From Janthinobacterium sp. 64 (GTDB lineage: Bacteria > Pseudomonadota > Gammaproteobacteria > Burkholderiales > Burkholderiaceae_D), in assembly GCF_002813325.1 (NCBI RefSeq), contig NZ_PHUG01000001.1, forward strand, positions 4,526,001 through 4,590,000: 64,000 nucleotides of DNA, given 5' to 3'. Position numbers and translations under genes: made by a program. Below the pieces are notes generated by a model that made no database searches, was not told the origin of the DNA, and saw nothing but the letters and a program-made list of their open reading frames with translations. Every line of letters begins with the position of its first letter. Positions within the stretch are counted from its first letter, which is position 1. Below, piece by piece: positions 48,640-58,497 of this stretch.

Positions 48640-49692
48640 GTGCAAATCGGCCCTCACATTCTGCGCAACAACGTTTTCGTCGCTCCCATGGCGGGCGTGA
48701 CGGATCGGCCTTTCCGCCAGTTGTGCAAGCAGTTGGGTGCTGGCTACGCCGTGTCGGAGATGGCGGCGTCGAATCCGCGCCTGTGGGCAACGGAAAAAAG
48801 CACGCGCCGCACGGACCACGAAGGCGAAATGGAGCCGAAGGCCGTGCAGATCGCTGGCGCCGATCCGCAAGACCTGGCCGACTGCGCCAGGTTCAACGTG
48901 GACCGGGGCGCGCAGATCATCGACATCAACATGGGTTGCCCCGTCAAAAAGGTGTGCAACAGCTGGTGCGGTTCGGCCCTGCTGCAAAACGTAAGCCTGG
49001 TGGAAAAGATCTTGCACGCCGTTGTCAACGCCGTCGACGTGCCCGTCACCCTGAAGTTTCGCACGGGCTGGAACCGCGAAAACAAGAATGCCCTGACCAT
49101 CGCCCGCATCGCCGAGCAAGCCGGCATCCAGATGCTGACCTTGCACGGCCGCACGCGCGCCGATGGCTACAAGGGCGATGCCGAATATGAAACCATTGCC
49201 GCCGTGAAAGCATCGGTGGGCATTCCCGTGGTGGCCAATGGCGACATTACCAGTCCGGAAAAGGCCCGCTTTGTGCTCGATCAAACGGGTGCCGATGCCG
49301 TCATGATCGGCCGCGCGGCGCAGGGCCGGCCGTGGATTTGCCGTGAAATCGACCATTTTTTGCGCACCGGCACCTTGCTGCCGGCGCCGTACGTGGATGA
49401 AGTGCGCACCTTGATGGATGAGCATTTGCGCGCCCATTACGCGTTTTATGGAGAATTTCTCGGCGTGCGCACGGCGCGCAAGCACATCGGCTGGTATGTG
49501 AAGGATCTGGAAGGCGGCGAGGCGTTCCGCCAGCAAATGAACTTGCTGGAGTCGACGGATGCGCAGTTGCTGGCCGTGGATCAATTTTTTGAGTCGCAAT
49601 GGAAATTTGGCGAACGGTTACAATACCGCCTCTCCGAATCCAGTGAAAGTGGCCTGATCGATGTGATCAAACCGATGGCCACGGCAGCATGA
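48640..49692 (+). CDS. dusB: tRNA-dihydrouridine synthase B
   Basis: FMN enzyme reducing uridine to dihydrouridine in tRNA. 350 residues from a GTG start. Motifs are FVAPMAGVTDRPFRQL, NMGCPVKKVCNSWCGSALLQ (active-site Cys), TLHGRTRADGYKGD and GADAVMIGRAAQGRPWI. It lies upstream of fis, the classical dusB-fis operon of proteobacteria, here with a 169-base gap. Confidence 0.96.
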   Translation: MQIGPHILRNNVFVAPMAGVTDRPFRQLCKQLGAGYAVSEMAASNPRLWATEKSTRRTDHEGEMEPKAVQIAGADPQDLADCARFNVDRGAQIIDINMGCPVKKVCNSWCGSALLQNVSLVEKILHAVVNAVDVPVTLKFRTGWNRENKNALTIARIAEQAGIQMLTLHGRTRADGYKGDAEYETIAAVKASVGIPVVANGDITSPEKARFVLDQTGADAVMIGRAAQGRPWICREIDHFLRTGTLLPAPYVDEVRTLMDEHLRAHYAFYGEFLGVRTARKHIGWYVKDLEGGEAFRQQMNLLESTDAQLLAVDQFFESQWKFGERLQYRLSESSESGLIDVIKPMATAA

Positions 49693-49861
49693 GCAGATAG
49701 CAACAAGCAGGGTAATCAGTTGTCGGCAGTACAAGGGCGAGCGCCTATATACAGAGCGTCATGCAATATTAATTACAACACCGAGGCAAGAGGGCAGCAC
49801 GCGGACCGCATGAGCGGCGCGGCGCCCGATGGCCAGGTGTTCAGCCGGTTGAAGCATACAA

Positions 49862-50095
49862 ATGAGCAAAGAAAGCATTCAGGAAGTCGTACAGAAAAGT
49901 CTAGAAGATTACTTCAATGACCTGGGCGAACAGCAAGCATCGAATATCTATGACATGGTCGTGCTGACCGTGGAAAAGCCCATCCTGGAAGTCGTGATGA
50001 CACGCGCCGATGGCAACCAGTCGCACGCCGCGCAGATGCTGGGCATCAACCGCAATACCCTGCGCAAGAAATTGCAGGAGCACGGTTTGCTGTAA
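49862..50095 (+). CDS. fis: DNA-binding protein Fis
   Basis: 77-residue nucleoid protein with the C-terminal helix-turn-helix (GNQSHAAQMLGINRNTLRKKL) characteristic of Fis. The shorter N-terminus compared with the 98-residue enterobacterial protein is normal in betaproteobacteria. It is co-directional with dusB and purH. The leading ATG has only a weak ribosome site, compatible with translational control. Confidence 0.95.
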   Translation: MSKESIQEVVQKSLEDYFNDLGEQQASNIYDMVVLTVEKPILEVVMTRADGNQSHAAQMLGINRNTLRKKLQEHGLL

Positions 50096-50202
50096 TGCCG
50101 GCATGCAAGTGACGCCAAGATTTGAATCCGCCGCAGCGGGCCCAGCCTGATAGCTGACCGCTGTGCCATTCGCCAAGAACACTTAACCACCTAGCCACAG
50201 CC

Positions 50203-51789
50203 ATGATCAAACAAGCTCTCCTCTCCGTTTCCGACAAGACCGGCGTTCTCGAATTCGCCCGCGCCCTGTCCGCCCTCGGCGTCAACCTCCTGTCCACCGG
50301 CGGCACCGCCAAATTGCTGGCAGACAACGGTGTTCCTGTGACGGAAGTTGCCGATTACACCGGTTTCCCGGAGATGCTCGATGGCCGTGTGAAGACCCTG
50401 CACCCGAAAGTGCACGGCGGTATCCTGGCGCGCCGCGATTTCCCTGAGCACATGTCGAAACTGGTCGAGCACGACATGCCGACCATCGACATGGTGGTGG
50501 TCAACCTGTACCCGTTCCAGGGCACGGTCGCCAAGGCCGATTGCACCCTGGAAGACGCGATCGAAAACATCGATATCGGCGGCCCGACCATGCTGCGTTC
50601 GGCGGCCAAGAACCACAAGGACGTGGTTGTCATCTGCGATCCGACCGACTACGACGCCGTGCTGGCGGAGCTGCGCTCGGCCGACGGCACGGCCGGCACG
50701 GTCAGCTACGACACCAAATTCATGCTGGCGAAAAAAGTCTTTGCGCACACGGCGCAATACGATGGCGCCATCACCAACTACCTGACCAGCCTGGGCCCGA
50801 CAAAAGTGCACGCCGAGCGCGGCGCTTATCCGCAAGTGTTGAATGTTGCATTTGAGAAAGTGCAAGACATGCGCTACGGTGAGAATCCACACCAGAGCGC
50901 CGCCTTCTACCGCGACCTGGTCACCATCGATGGTGCGCTGGCCAACTACCGCCAGCTGCAAGGCAAAGAATTGTCGTACAACAACATCGCCGATGCTGAT
51001 GCGGCCTGGGAATGCGTGAAGAGCCTGGGCGGTTTCGAGCAAAGCGCCGCTTGCGTCATCGTCAAGCATGCGAACCCATGCGGCGTAGCCCTGGGCAAGA
51101 ATGCGGCCGAAGCGTATGCGCGCGCCCTGCAGACGGACCCGACCTCGGCATTCGGCGGCATCATTGCTTTTAATACCGAACTGGACGGCGCCACGGCCGG
51201 CGAAATCGCCAAGCTGTTCGTGGAAGTGCTGATCGCCCCGTCGTTCTCCGCCGAAGCGAAACAGATTCTGTCGAGCAAACAAAACGTACGCATGCTGGAA
51301 ATCCCGCTGGGGGCCGGCGTCAACGCCATGGACTTCAAGCGCGTCGGTGGCGGCTTGCTGGTGCAATCGCCGGACGCGAAAAACGTCGGTATCGGCGACT
51401 TGCGCGTGGTCAGCAAGCTGCAGCCGACGCCGCAGCAATTGTCCGACCTGATGTTCGCCTGGAAAGTGGCGAAATTCGTCAAGTCGAACGCCATCGTCTT
51501 CTGCGGCAATAACATGACCCTGGGCGTGGGCGCAGGCCAGATGAGCCGTATCGATTCGGCCCGCATCGCTTCCATCAAGGCGCAAAACGCCGGCCTGTCG
51601 CTGACCGGTTCGGTGGTGGCGTCGGACGCCTTCTTCCCGTTCCGCGACGGCCTCGACGTCGTCGTCGACGCGGGCGCGACCTGCGTCATCCACCCGGGCG
51701 GCTCCATGCGCGACCAGGAAGTGATCGATGCGGCGGACGAGCGCGGCGTGGTGATGCTGTACACGGGTACGCGTCATTTCCGTCATTAA
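50203..51789 (+). CDS. purH: Bifunctional AICAR formyltransferase / IMP cyclohydrolase
   Basis: Last two steps of purine synthesis. 528 residues. The N-terminal IMP cyclohydrolase (MGS-like, [12 protein letters not shown]) occupies about 1-200. The C-terminal AICAR transformylase follows, with KHANPCGVA carrying catalytic Lys and His and a terminal [19 protein letters not shown]. Both halves are complete. Confidence 0.98.
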   Translation: MIKQALLSVSDKTGVLEFARALSALGVNLLSTGGTAKLLADNGVPVTEVADYTGFPEMLDGRVKTLHPKVHGGILARRDFPEHMSKLVEHDMPTIDMVVVNLYPFQGTVAKADCTLEDAIENIDIGGPTMLRSAAKNHKDVVVICDPTDYDAVLAELRSADGTAGTVSYDTKFMLAKKVFAHTAQYDGAITNYLTSLGPTKVHAERGAYPQVLNVAFEKVQDMRYGENPHQSAAFYRDLVTIDGALANYRQLQGKELSYNNIADADAAWECVKSLGGFEQSAACVIVKHANPCGVALGKNAAEAYARALQTDPTSAFGGIIAFNTELDGATAGEIAKLFVEVLIAPSFSAEAKQILSSKQNVRMLEIPLGAGVNAMDFKRVGGGLLVQSPDAKNVGIGDLRVVSKLQPTPQQLSDLMFAWKVAKFVKSNAIVFCGNNMTLGVGAGQMSRIDSARIASIKAQNAGLSLTGSVVASDAFFPFRDGLDVVVDAGATCVIHPGGSMRDQEVIDAADERGVVMLYTGTRHFRH

Positions 51790-51799
51790 TAAGGCGGCC

Positions 51800-51899
51800 T
51801 AAACCTACTGCGCGGCGCGGGGCGCGGCCTGCGATGCTCACTGTGCTCTAGCACAGTTGCGCTTCTCGGCCACGCCGCATCGCCGCTCGCTACGGTTTA
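51800..51899. repeat. Large nested hairpin element downstream of purH
   Basis: Nested complementary arms are TAAACC (51800-51805) with GGTTTA (51894-51899); GCGATGC (51831-51837) with GCATCGC (51877-51883); and a central perfect 8-bp palindrome ACTGTGCT/AGCACAGT (51840-51857) with a 2-base spacer. GC-rich flanks can also pair. It is non-coding and resembles a mobile or structured intergenic repeat unit. Confidence 0.55.
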
Positions 51900-51901
51900 T
51901 C

Positions 51902-51959
51902 CCACCTTATTGAAAGGTGGTCAAACGGCAGGCACCGGTTATTCACCGGTGCCTGCCGT
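51902..51959 (+). terminator. Two hairpins before ruvC, probable purH terminator
   Basis: CCACCTT/AAGGTGG (51903-51920 region) is followed by a very strong 15-bp hairpin, ACGGCAGGCACCGGT (51925-51939) with ACCGGTGCCTGCCGT (51945-51959). No clear T-tract follows, so termination efficiency is uncertain. ruvC begins 20 bases later. Confidence 0.55.
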
Positions 51960-51979
51960 ATTCATTATAGAATCTGGCG

Positions 51980-52519
51980 ATGATTATTCTTGGCATCGAT
52001 CCTGGCCTGCGCACGACCGGCTTTGGGGTCATTGAAAAACTTGGCAACAAGCTGCGCTATATCGCGTCGGGGACCGTCAAGACGGCTTCCGACGGGGAAT
52101 TGCCGCCGCGACTGAAGATCATTTTGCAGGGCGTGAGCGAAATCGTCGGCACCTATCAGCCCGACTGCGCGGCCATCGAAAAAGTGTTTGTCAACGTCAA
52201 TCCCCAATCGACCTTGCTGCTGGGCCAGGCGCGTGGCGCGGCCATTTGCGCGTTGGTCCACGCCGATTTGTCGGTGGCCGAGTACACGGCGCTGCAAGTG
52301 AAACAGGCCGTCACGGGCCACGGCAAGGCGGCCAAGGAGCAGGTGCAGGACATGGTGTCGCGGCTGCTGTCATTGCCCGGCTTGCCCGGCACGGATGCGG
52401 CCGATGCACTGGGCGTGGCCATTTGCCATGCCAACAGCATCGACGCGCTGGCCATGCTCGGCGCGCTGGCGCCACAACTGCAGGGTCTGCGTATGAAACG
52501 CGGCCGTTTAGTTGGATAA
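51980..52519 (+). CDS. ruvC: Holliday junction resolvase RuvC
   Basis: Endonuclease that cuts RuvAB-bound Holliday junctions. 179 residues; the catalytic acidic residue motif [14 protein letters not shown] and the [21 protein letters not shown] end are intact. First gene of ruvC-ruvA-ruvB, all in one orientation. Confidence 0.97.
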   Translation: MIILGIDPGLRTTGFGVIEKLGNKLRYIASGTVKTASDGELPPRLKIILQGVSEIVGTYQPDCAAIEKVFVNVNPQSTLLLGQARGAAICALVHADLSVAEYTALQVKQAVTGHGKAAKEQVQDMVSRLLSLPGLPGTDAADALGVAICHANSIDALAMLGALAPQLQGLRMKRGRLVG

Positions 52520-52550
52520 TCACTCTCAAATTTAACATTAGGAACACGCG

Positions 52551-53129
52551 ATGATAGGCCGTCTATCCGGTATTTTGCTTGAAAAAAATCCGCCACAATT
52601 GCTGGTCGATTGCCAGGGCGTCGGCTATGAAGTCGACGTGCCGATGAGCACCTTTTACAACCTGCCCCACGTGGGCGAAAAAGTCGTGCTGTTTACGCAC
52701 CAGGCCATCCGCGAAGATGCGCATCTGCTGTTTGGCTTCGGCAATGCGGCCGAGCGGGCCGTATTCCGCCAGTTGATCAAGATCACGGGCGTGGGCGCGC
52801 GCATGGCCTTGTCGATTCTCTCCGGCATGACGATCGCCGACCTGGCGCAGGCGATCACCTTGCAGGATTCCGGCCGTTTGGTCAAAGTGCCCGGCATCGG
52901 CAAGAAGACGGCCGAGCGGCTGTTGCTGGAATTGAAGGGCAAGATCGGTGCCGATCTTGGCCCGCTGGGCGCGCATGCGGCGCCGGACGCGCAATCGGAT
53001 ATTTTGAACGCACTGGTCGCGCTCGGCTATTCGGACAAGGAAGCGCTGGCGGCCGTGAAAAACGTGCCGGCCGGCAGCGGCGTGTCTGACGGCATCAAAT
53101 TGGCGCTGAAAGCGCTGTCGAAAGGCTGA
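52551..53129 (+). CDS. ruvA: Holliday junction branch migration protein RuvA
   Basis: 192 residues with OB-fold N-terminus ([31 protein letters not shown]), the tandem helix-hairpin-helix ([33 protein letters not shown]) and the C-terminal RuvB-interaction domain. 31 bases after ruvC. Confidence 0.97.
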   Translation: MIGRLSGILLEKNPPQLLVDCQGVGYEVDVPMSTFYNLPHVGEKVVLFTHQAIREDAHLLFGFGNAAERAVFRQLIKITGVGARMALSILSGMTIADLAQAITLQDSGRLVKVPGIGKKTAERLLLELKGKIGADLGPLGAHAAPDAQSDILNALVALGYSDKEALAAVKNVPAGSGVSDGIKLALKALSKG

Positions 53130-53135
53130 TAGGGC

Positions 53136-54191
53136 ATGAGCATCCAGACCGACATCTTCACGGAACAGCGCATCATCGACGCGGCGCCCATCTCGCACAA
53201 CGAGGAGGCGATCGAACGGGCCTTGCGGCCCAAGCAGCTCGACGAGTATGTGGGACAGGAAAAGATCCGCGACCAGCTCGAAATTTTCATCACGGCCGCG
53301 CGCCAGCGCAAGGAAGCGCTCGACCATACTTTGCTGTTCGGCCCGCCGGGCCTGGGCAAGACGACCCTGGCGCACATCATCGCGCGCGAAATGGGCGTCA
53401 ACTTGCGCCAGACCTCCGGCCCCGTGCTGGAGCGCCCGGGCGACCTGGCCGCGATTTTGACGAACCTGGAAGCGAACGACGTCCTGTTCATCGATGAAAT
53501 CCACCGGCTGTCGCCGGTCGTCGAGGAAATTTTGTATCCGGCGCTTGAGGATTATCAGATCGACATCATGATCGGCGAAGGCCCGGCCGCCCGTTCCGTG
53601 AAACTCGATCTGCAACCGTTTACATTGGTCGGCGCCACCACGCGCGCCGGCATGCTGACCAATCCGCTGCGCGACCGCTTCGGCATCGTCGCGCGCCTCG
53701 AGTTTTACAACACGGGCGAACTGACGAAGATCGTCACGCGCAGCGCCGCCTTGCTGAAAGCGCCCATCGACCCGGAAGGCGCGCATGAAATCGCCCAGCG
53801 CGCGCGCGGCACGCCCCGCATCGCCAACCGTCTGTTGCGCCGCGTGCGCGATTTCGCGGAAGTCAAAAGCAATGGCGACATCACCAAGGTGGTGGCCGAC
53901 CGCGCGCTGGCCATGCTCGACGTCGATTCCGCCGGTTTCGACGTGATGGACCGCAAGCTGCTCGAAGCCGTGCTGTTCAAGTTCGGCGGCGGCCCCGTCG
54001 GCATAGGGAACCTGGCGGCCGCCATCGGCGAAGCGGCCGATACCATCGAAGACGTGCTGGAGCCATATTTGATCCAGCAAGGTTTCCTGCAGCGCACGCC
54101 GCGTGGCCGGGTCGCCACGCCGGCCGCCTATCTGCACTTCGGCGTCAGCGCGCCGCGCATGGGTCCGGGCGGCGAAGCGTGGGAGCTGTGA
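53136..54191 (+). CDS. ruvB: Holliday junction branch migration helicase RuvB
   Basis: AAA+ motor of 351 residues. Walker [13 protein letters not shown], Walker [10 protein letters not shown], sensor motif [18 protein letters not shown] and the arginine finger region are intact. Six bases after ruvA. Its TGA stop shares one base with the next ATG. Confidence 0.98.
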   Translation: MSIQTDIFTEQRIIDAAPISHNEEAIERALRPKQLDEYVGQEKIRDQLEIFITAARQRKEALDHTLLFGPPGLGKTTLAHIIAREMGVNLRQTSGPVLERPGDLAAILTNLEANDVLFIDEIHRLSPVVEEILYPALEDYQIDIMIGEGPAARSVKLDLQPFTLVGATTRAGMLTNPLRDRFGIVARLEFYNTGELTKIVTRSAALLKAPIDPEGAHEIAQRARGTPRIANRLLRRVRDFAEVKSNGDITKVVADRALAMLDVDSAGFDVMDRKLLEAVLFKFGGGPVGIGNLAAAIGEAADTIEDVLEPYLIQQGFLQRTPRGRVATPAAYLHFGVSAPRMGPGGEAWEL

Positions 54192-54673
54192 TGGCGCAAG
54201 AAGGAATGCAAATCTGGATCGATGCGGACGCCTGTCCCGTCGTCATCAAGGAAATCCTGTACAGAGTCGCCGACCGCCTGGAGTTGCCGCTCACCCTGGT
54301 CGCCAACCAGGGCTTGCGCGTGCCGCCCTCGCGTTTCATTCGTACCGTGCAAGTGCCGTCCGGTGCCGATGTGGCCGACCAGGAAATCGTGCGGCTGTTG
54401 AATCCGGGCGACCTGGTCATCACGGGCGACATTCCGCTGGCCGCCGACGTGCTGACCAAGGGTGGTTTTGCGCTGAACCCGCGCGGCGAGTTTTACACGA
54501 AGGACAATATCGCCCAGCAACTGACGATGCGCGCCTTCATGGAAGAATTGCGCAGCGGCGGTGTCGACACGGGCGGCCCGGCCGCCTTCAGCCAGTCCGA
54601 CCGGCAACAGTTCGCCAACAGCCTGGACCGGCATTTGAGCAAGCATCACCGCAAGCCGGCGCCAGCGCAGTAA
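54191..54673 (+). CDS. YaiI/YqxD family protein (DUF188)
   Basis: 160 residues beginning [27 protein letters not shown], with the acidic DADACP motif of the DUF188 family, related to PIN-like nucleases; nuclease activity is not established. The ATG overlaps the ruvB stop by one base, suggesting it belongs to the ruv operon. Another in-frame ATG lies five codons later. Confidence 0.92.
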   Translation: MAQEGMQIWIDADACPVVIKEILYRVADRLELPLTLVANQGLRVPPSRFIRTVQVPSGADVADQEIVRLLNPGDLVITGDIPLAADVLTKGGFALNPRGEFYTKDNIAQQLTMRAFMEELRSGGVDTGGPAAFSQSDRQQFANSLDRHLSKHHRKPAPAQ

Positions 54674-54685
54674 TCTGTGGACGAA

Positions 54686-54711
54686 AAAAAACCGGCGCAA
54701 GCCGGTTTTTT
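54686..54711. terminator. Bidirectional intrinsic terminator
   Basis: AAAAAACCGGC and GCCGGTTTTTT flank a GCAA tetraloop between the YaiI gene and the convergent OmpA gene. It is the strongest terminator of the right half. Confidence 0.93.
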
Positions 54712-54724
54712 ACGTGCATCTAAC

Positions 54725-55870
54725 TTAGCGTGCAACTTTTTTCGTGCCCACCACTTCCACCGTGACGCGGCGGTTCTTGGCGCGGCCGGCGGCACTCGTG
54801 TTGTCGGCCACGGGCTGGGTTTCTCCCTTGCCTTCCGTGTAGACGCGGTTCGTTTCCACGCCTTGCGCCACCAGATAGGCCTTGACGGCTTCGGCGCGGC
54901 GCTGCGACAGTTTCTGGTTGTAGGCGTCCGGGCCGACGGCATCCGTATGGCCGACCGTGACGATGACTTCCAGATCCATGCCTGACAACTGGCCCAGCAA
55001 CTGGTCCAGCGCCGCCTTGCCTTGCGGCTTGAGCGTCGATTGATCAAAATCAAACAGCGCTTCGGAAGCAAACGACACTTTTTCGGACACGGGTGCCGGT
55101 GCCGGTGCGGCCACGACGACTGGCGCCGGCATGGCGACGACAGGGGCGACGTCGGGCGCCGGCTGGTAGGCAGGTGTGGCGCTGGCCGGGCGGCCCAGTT
55201 TATACACGAGGCTGACGGAATACAGGTCCGCATCGCCGCGGTTGCCCACGGCGTCGTTCAGGCGATAGCGCTCGACTTCGCCGCGCAAGGCCAGCGCTTC
55301 GCTGAACTTGTATTCCAGGCCCAGGCCCAGCTTGGCGTTGAGCTTGCGCTCGCTGGCATGCGTATTGGCCGAACCCAGCAGGCGGTTGCCGCTGAACTCC
55401 GTGTTGGTCTTGGTGTAGTGCATGCCGACACGGCCCAGCAGGGACAGGCGCTGCGACAGCGGCAGCTGGCCCAGCAAGTCCAGGTTCACGCCGCGAAAGC
55501 CCGCTTGCCCGTTCAGTACGCCGTTGCCGCTGGTACTCGACTTGAAGTCGAACTTGCCCAGGTCAAAGTAGCCCGCTTCCACGGCGAAATACTGGTTCAG
55601 CTGGCGGCCGACAAACAGTTTATAGCCCGTGTCGCGCTGGTCCTTGGTAAAACCGGTGACGGTCTCGCCGTTGGCGGCCAGGCTGGCGCGCAGACGCGGC
55701 TCGTCGATGGTGGCGCGCGACTGGCCCACGCCCGCGCCGATATACCAGGCACTGTTGGCCCAGTCCGGGTTGATGAAGGTATTGTCCTGCGCCTGCGCCG
55801 ATTGCGCCGCCAGCAAGGCGCCGGTCATGACGCTCAGTGCGCCCAATGTGTGTGCGATAGTCATCGTCAT
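54725..55870 (-). CDS. OmpA-family outer membrane protein
   Basis: 381 residues. A signal peptide (MTMTIAHTLGALSVMTGALLAAQSAQA) precedes an N-terminal 8-strand-barrel-like domain (about 35-220, beginning WYIGAGVGQSRA). A proline-rich linker follows (about 225-265), and then a C-terminal OmpA peptidoglycan-binding domain (FDFDQSTLKPQGKAALDQL, VTVGHTDAVGPDAYNQKLSQRRAE). This is the general porin/cell-wall tether type. It lies 7 bases after the ice-binding-like gene, so the two are probably one operon. Confidence 0.93.
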   Translation of the reverse strand: MTMTIAHTLGALSVMTGALLAAQSAQAQDNTFINPDWANSAWYIGAGVGQSRATIDEPRLRASLAANGETVTGFTKDQRDTGYKLFVGRQLNQYFAVEAGYFDLGKFDFKSSTSGNGVLNGQAGFRGVNLDLLGQLPLSQRLSLLGRVGMHYTKTNTEFSGNRLLGSANTHASERKLNAKLGLGLEYKFSEALALRGEVERYRLNDAVGNRGDADLYSVSLVYKLGRPASATPAYQPAPDVAPVVAMPAPVVVAAPAPAPVSEKVSFASEALFDFDQSTLKPQGKAALDQLLGQLSGMDLEVIVTVGHTDAVGPDAYNQKLSQRRAEAVKAYLVAQGVETNRVYTEGKGETQPVADNTSAAGRAKNRRVTVEVVGTKKVAR

Positions 55871-55877
55871 GTCCCGG

Positions 55878-57653
55878 TTATTTGGTGATCTGGTTATTGC
55901 GCAGGGTAACGGCAGCAGCCGTCAGCACGCGGCCATTGAGCAGGGTCGTGTTGTCGCCCACCGTGATGGCAGCCGACTGGCCCAGGATATTGCCCTTGAA
56001 GACGCTGTTCGCCGCCAGGGTGGTGGGGCCGACTGGCAGCCAGCTGACGTTGTCGGCCGTGGCGCCATTGTTCAGGGCCACCACCGAGTTGACGGTCGAG
56101 TTCAAGGTCAGCGCCGTGCGGAAGATGTACACGCCAGGACCGTTCAGTGTCAGGGTGCCCGTGATGCTGATGGCGCCCGCATAGCAATACACGCCGGGAC
56201 CGAAGGTCTGGCCGCCAAGGTCGATGCCGCCGGCAAAGCTGACGTCGCAGCTACGGCTGTTACCGTCCGTGATCGCCGCTTGCAGATCCGTCATGGCGCC
56301 GGCCAGGATGGCGCCCGACTTGTAGTTGGTAAAACCTGCCGCCTGGGTCGGATCGACCGTTTGCGACGGCGCACCGACATCGCCCGTGACCAGGGTGGTG
56401 CCGCCCGAATTGTTGGTGATCGAGGTGCCTGCCAGCACGCCGAACGGTGCCGCGCGGCCCAGGATGATCGGGTTCAGGACGGGCGGGATGGCGACGGCCG
56501 TGACGGTCAGCAGCGCGCTGCCCGACTGGCCACCGGCTGTGGCGGTAATGTTGCTGGTGCCGACAGCGATGCCAGTGGCGATGCCCGTATTCAGTACCGT
56601 GGCATTGGCAACGGTGCCCGAAGTCCAGGCGGCGCTGTTGGTGATGATGGCGTTCGAGCTGTCCGAATACGTTGCCGTGGCAACGAATTGCTGCTGGGTA
56701 CCGACGGCGATGCTGGCGGTGGCTGGCGTGACGGCGATGCTGACCAGGGTGGCGGCAGGCACGGTGACGGTGGTGCTGGCCGTCTGGCCGTTGAAGCTGG
56801 CGTTCATGACGCTGCTACCAAAGGCAACGCCGGTGACGCGGCCGCTGCTGGCGACCGTGGCCGCCGCTGGCGTGACTGACACGAAGCTGCTGCCGGCCGT
56901 GACGTCAGCCGTGCTGTTGTCCGAGTAGGTGGCAATGACGGCCAACTGGCGCGTCGCGGCCACCGGCACGATGGGGCTTTGCGGCGTGACGGCGATCGAC
57001 AGCAAGGTGGCCGGGTTGACGGTCAAGACCGTGCTGGCCGTGAGCGTGCCCGTGGTGGCCGTGATCTGCGTCGTGCCGGCAACTTTGCCCAGCGCCAGTC
57101 CGCCAGCGGCGATGCTCGCCGTGGCGGGGGTGGCGGAGGCAAAGGCCGATACGGCTGTGACGTCGCGCGTGGCGCCGTCGCTGAAGCTGCCCGTCACCGC
57201 AAATTGCTGCGTGGCGCCGATGGCGATCGATGGCGTGAGCGGCGTGATGGCAATGGCCGTCAAGGTGGCTGGTGAGACGGTCAACTGGGCCGCTGCGCTC
57301 TTGCCGCCGAACGCGGCGCTGATGTTGCTGTTGCCGGCAGCGATGCCGGTGCTCAAGCCAGTGGCGGCATTGACGGTCGCGCTGGCCGGCGTGGCCGACG
57401 TCCAGGCTGCCTTGGCGCTGACGTCTTGCGCGGAACCGTCGCTATACGTGGCGATGGCCGTAAATTGCTGGCCCGCGCCGATGGCGACCGTCGCCGTGGC
57501 TGGCGTGACGGCCAGGCTGGACAAGGTAGCGGCCGGCAAGCCGAGGATGGGATCGCGTCCCTGGTCGCCGCCGCCGCAACCGGCCAGGGTGGCCATGGCC
57601 AGCAGCCCTGCCGAGACGAGCAGCGGGTTCAGATATCGTTTGAAGAGATTCAT
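55878..57653 (-). CDS. Lipoprotein with Big_2-like repeats and DUF3494 ice-binding-like domain
   Basis: 591 residues from the ATG at 57653 (AAGGAACACT before it). A signal peptide ends in a lipobox (MATLAGC), followed by GGG. Four Ig-like (Big_2) repeats occupy about 40-380, each beginning with a pattern like ATLxSIAVTP. The C-terminal ~210 residues match DUF3494, the ice-binding fold of bacterial ice-binding and antifreeze adhesins (APFGVLAGTSITNNSGGTTLVTGDVG). The protein is anchored by a lipid, so an ice adhesin or a surface adhesin is more likely than a secreted antifreeze. Experimental proof is absent. Confidence 0.88.
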   Translation of the reverse strand: MNLFKRYLNPLLVSAGLLAMATLAGCGGGDQGRDPILGLPAATLSSLAVTPATATVAIGAGQQFTAIATYSDGSAQDVSAKAAWTSATPASATVNAATGLSTGIAAGNSNISAAFGGKSAAAQLTVSPATLTAIAITPLTPSIAIGATQQFAVTGSFSDGATRDVTAVSAFASATPATASIAAGGLALGKVAGTTQITATTGTLTASTVLTVNPATLLSIAVTPQSPIVPVAATRQLAVIATYSDNSTADVTAGSSFVSVTPAAATVASSGRVTGVAFGSSVMNASFNGQTASTTVTVPAATLVSIAVTPATASIAVGTQQQFVATATYSDSSNAIITNSAAWTSGTVANATVLNTGIATGIAVGTSNITATAGGQSGSALLTVTAVAIPPVLNPIILGRAAPFGVLAGTSITNNSGGTTLVTGDVGAPSQTVDPTQAAGFTNYKSGAILAGAMTDLQAAITDGNSRSCDVSFAGGIDLGGQTFGPGVYCYAGAISITGTLTLNGPGVYIFRTALTLNSTVNSVVALNNGATADNVSWLPVGPTTLAANSVFKGNILGQSAAITVGDNTTLLNGRVLTAAAVTLRNNQITK

Positions 57654-57880
57654 AGTGTTCCTTTGTGCATGGCATTCACTGCCGGGCATCCGCGGATGAG
57701 GTCATCCGGCAGAGCCATGCCGCCTGTCGCTACAGGGCGATGGCGTCACAGACATGCACTATTTCATTTAGGAAACTTGAAGTATGTTCGGTGGCGCGCA
57801 TAGGCCCCTGGCGTTCGTCGATAGGTTCAAAAAAACGCGATTCGGCCTGGAAAACAACGGCAAGGCGGACTTGCGGACGC

Positions 57881-57905
57881 AAAAAAGCCGGCGCTTGGCC
57901 GGCTT
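57881..57905 (-). terminator. Terminator of the DUF2147 gene
   Basis: AAGCCGGC and GCCGGCTT form a hairpin preceded by AAAAAA on the plus strand. Read on the minus strand it ends in TTTTTT, 24 bases downstream of the DUF2147 stop. Confidence 0.85.
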
Positions 57906-57928
57906 CGGTCGGGCAGGGCGTGCGATGT

Positions 57929-58384
57929 TTATTCTTCGCGCACCCACGTTTGCGAGCGGCCAAACATCGGCACGCCGACATAGCCGCGCACTTGCAGCTT
58001 GGTGCCGCCTTCAATCAGTTCGGCCTTGCTCTTGTAGACCTTGCCGCTGGCCGGGTCCGTGATTTCGCCGCCCGTCCATTCCTTGCCGTCATATTTCAGG
58101 CCGGACAGGATCACCAGGCCGATGATGGGCTGGTCCTTGTTGGCACCCGTGCACTTGTCGCACTTGGGATTTTGATCTTCATTCGGGGCGCGGAACAGCT
58201 TGTCGATCTTGCCTTGCAAGACGCCATTGCTTTCCGTGATGACAACGAGGGATTTCGGCTTGCCGCTGGCATCGTCGATGGTTTTCCACGTACCGACGGG
58301 GGTGTAGTTGCCGTCGCGCGCGGTGGCGCTGCCGGCGATGGCCAGGGCGGCCACCATGATGCTTGCTTTGAATATTGTATGCAT
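57929..58384 (-). CDS. DUF2147 family secreted protein
   Basis: 151 residues from the ATG at 58384, with a signal peptide (MHTIFKASIMVAALAIAGSATA). The DUF2147 pattern PVGTWKTIDDASGKPKSLVVITESNG, then GLVILSGLKYDGKEWTGGEITDPASGKVY, is clear. Function is unknown in general; the family is periplasmic. CDKC provides two cysteines that may form a disulfide or bind metal. Stand-alone gene. Confidence 0.9.
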   Translation of the reverse strand: MHTIFKASIMVAALAIAGSATARDGNYTPVGTWKTIDDASGKPKSLVVITESNGVLQGKIDKLFRAPNEDQNPKCDKCTGANKDQPIIGLVILSGLKYDGKEWTGGEITDPASGKVYKSKAELIEGGTKLQVRGYVGVPMFGRSQTWVREE

Positions 58385-58497
58385 TGCCTGTCTCCAATGG
58401 TTTTTTTGATCGGGGCACGAACAGTTATATACCAAGGCAAGACCAAGAGTGCTGCGCGGCGTCACTGGGACGACCGCGCAATCCTTCCAAACTTGCC

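Noticed and set aside
49720..49920. Short open frame overlapping the fis start
   Set aside because: It overlaps fis in another frame and lacks a ribosome site and motif.
50096..50202. TTTGAATCC sequence resembling a tRNA T-loop before purH
   Set aside because: No acceptor, D or anticodon stem can be drawn around it.
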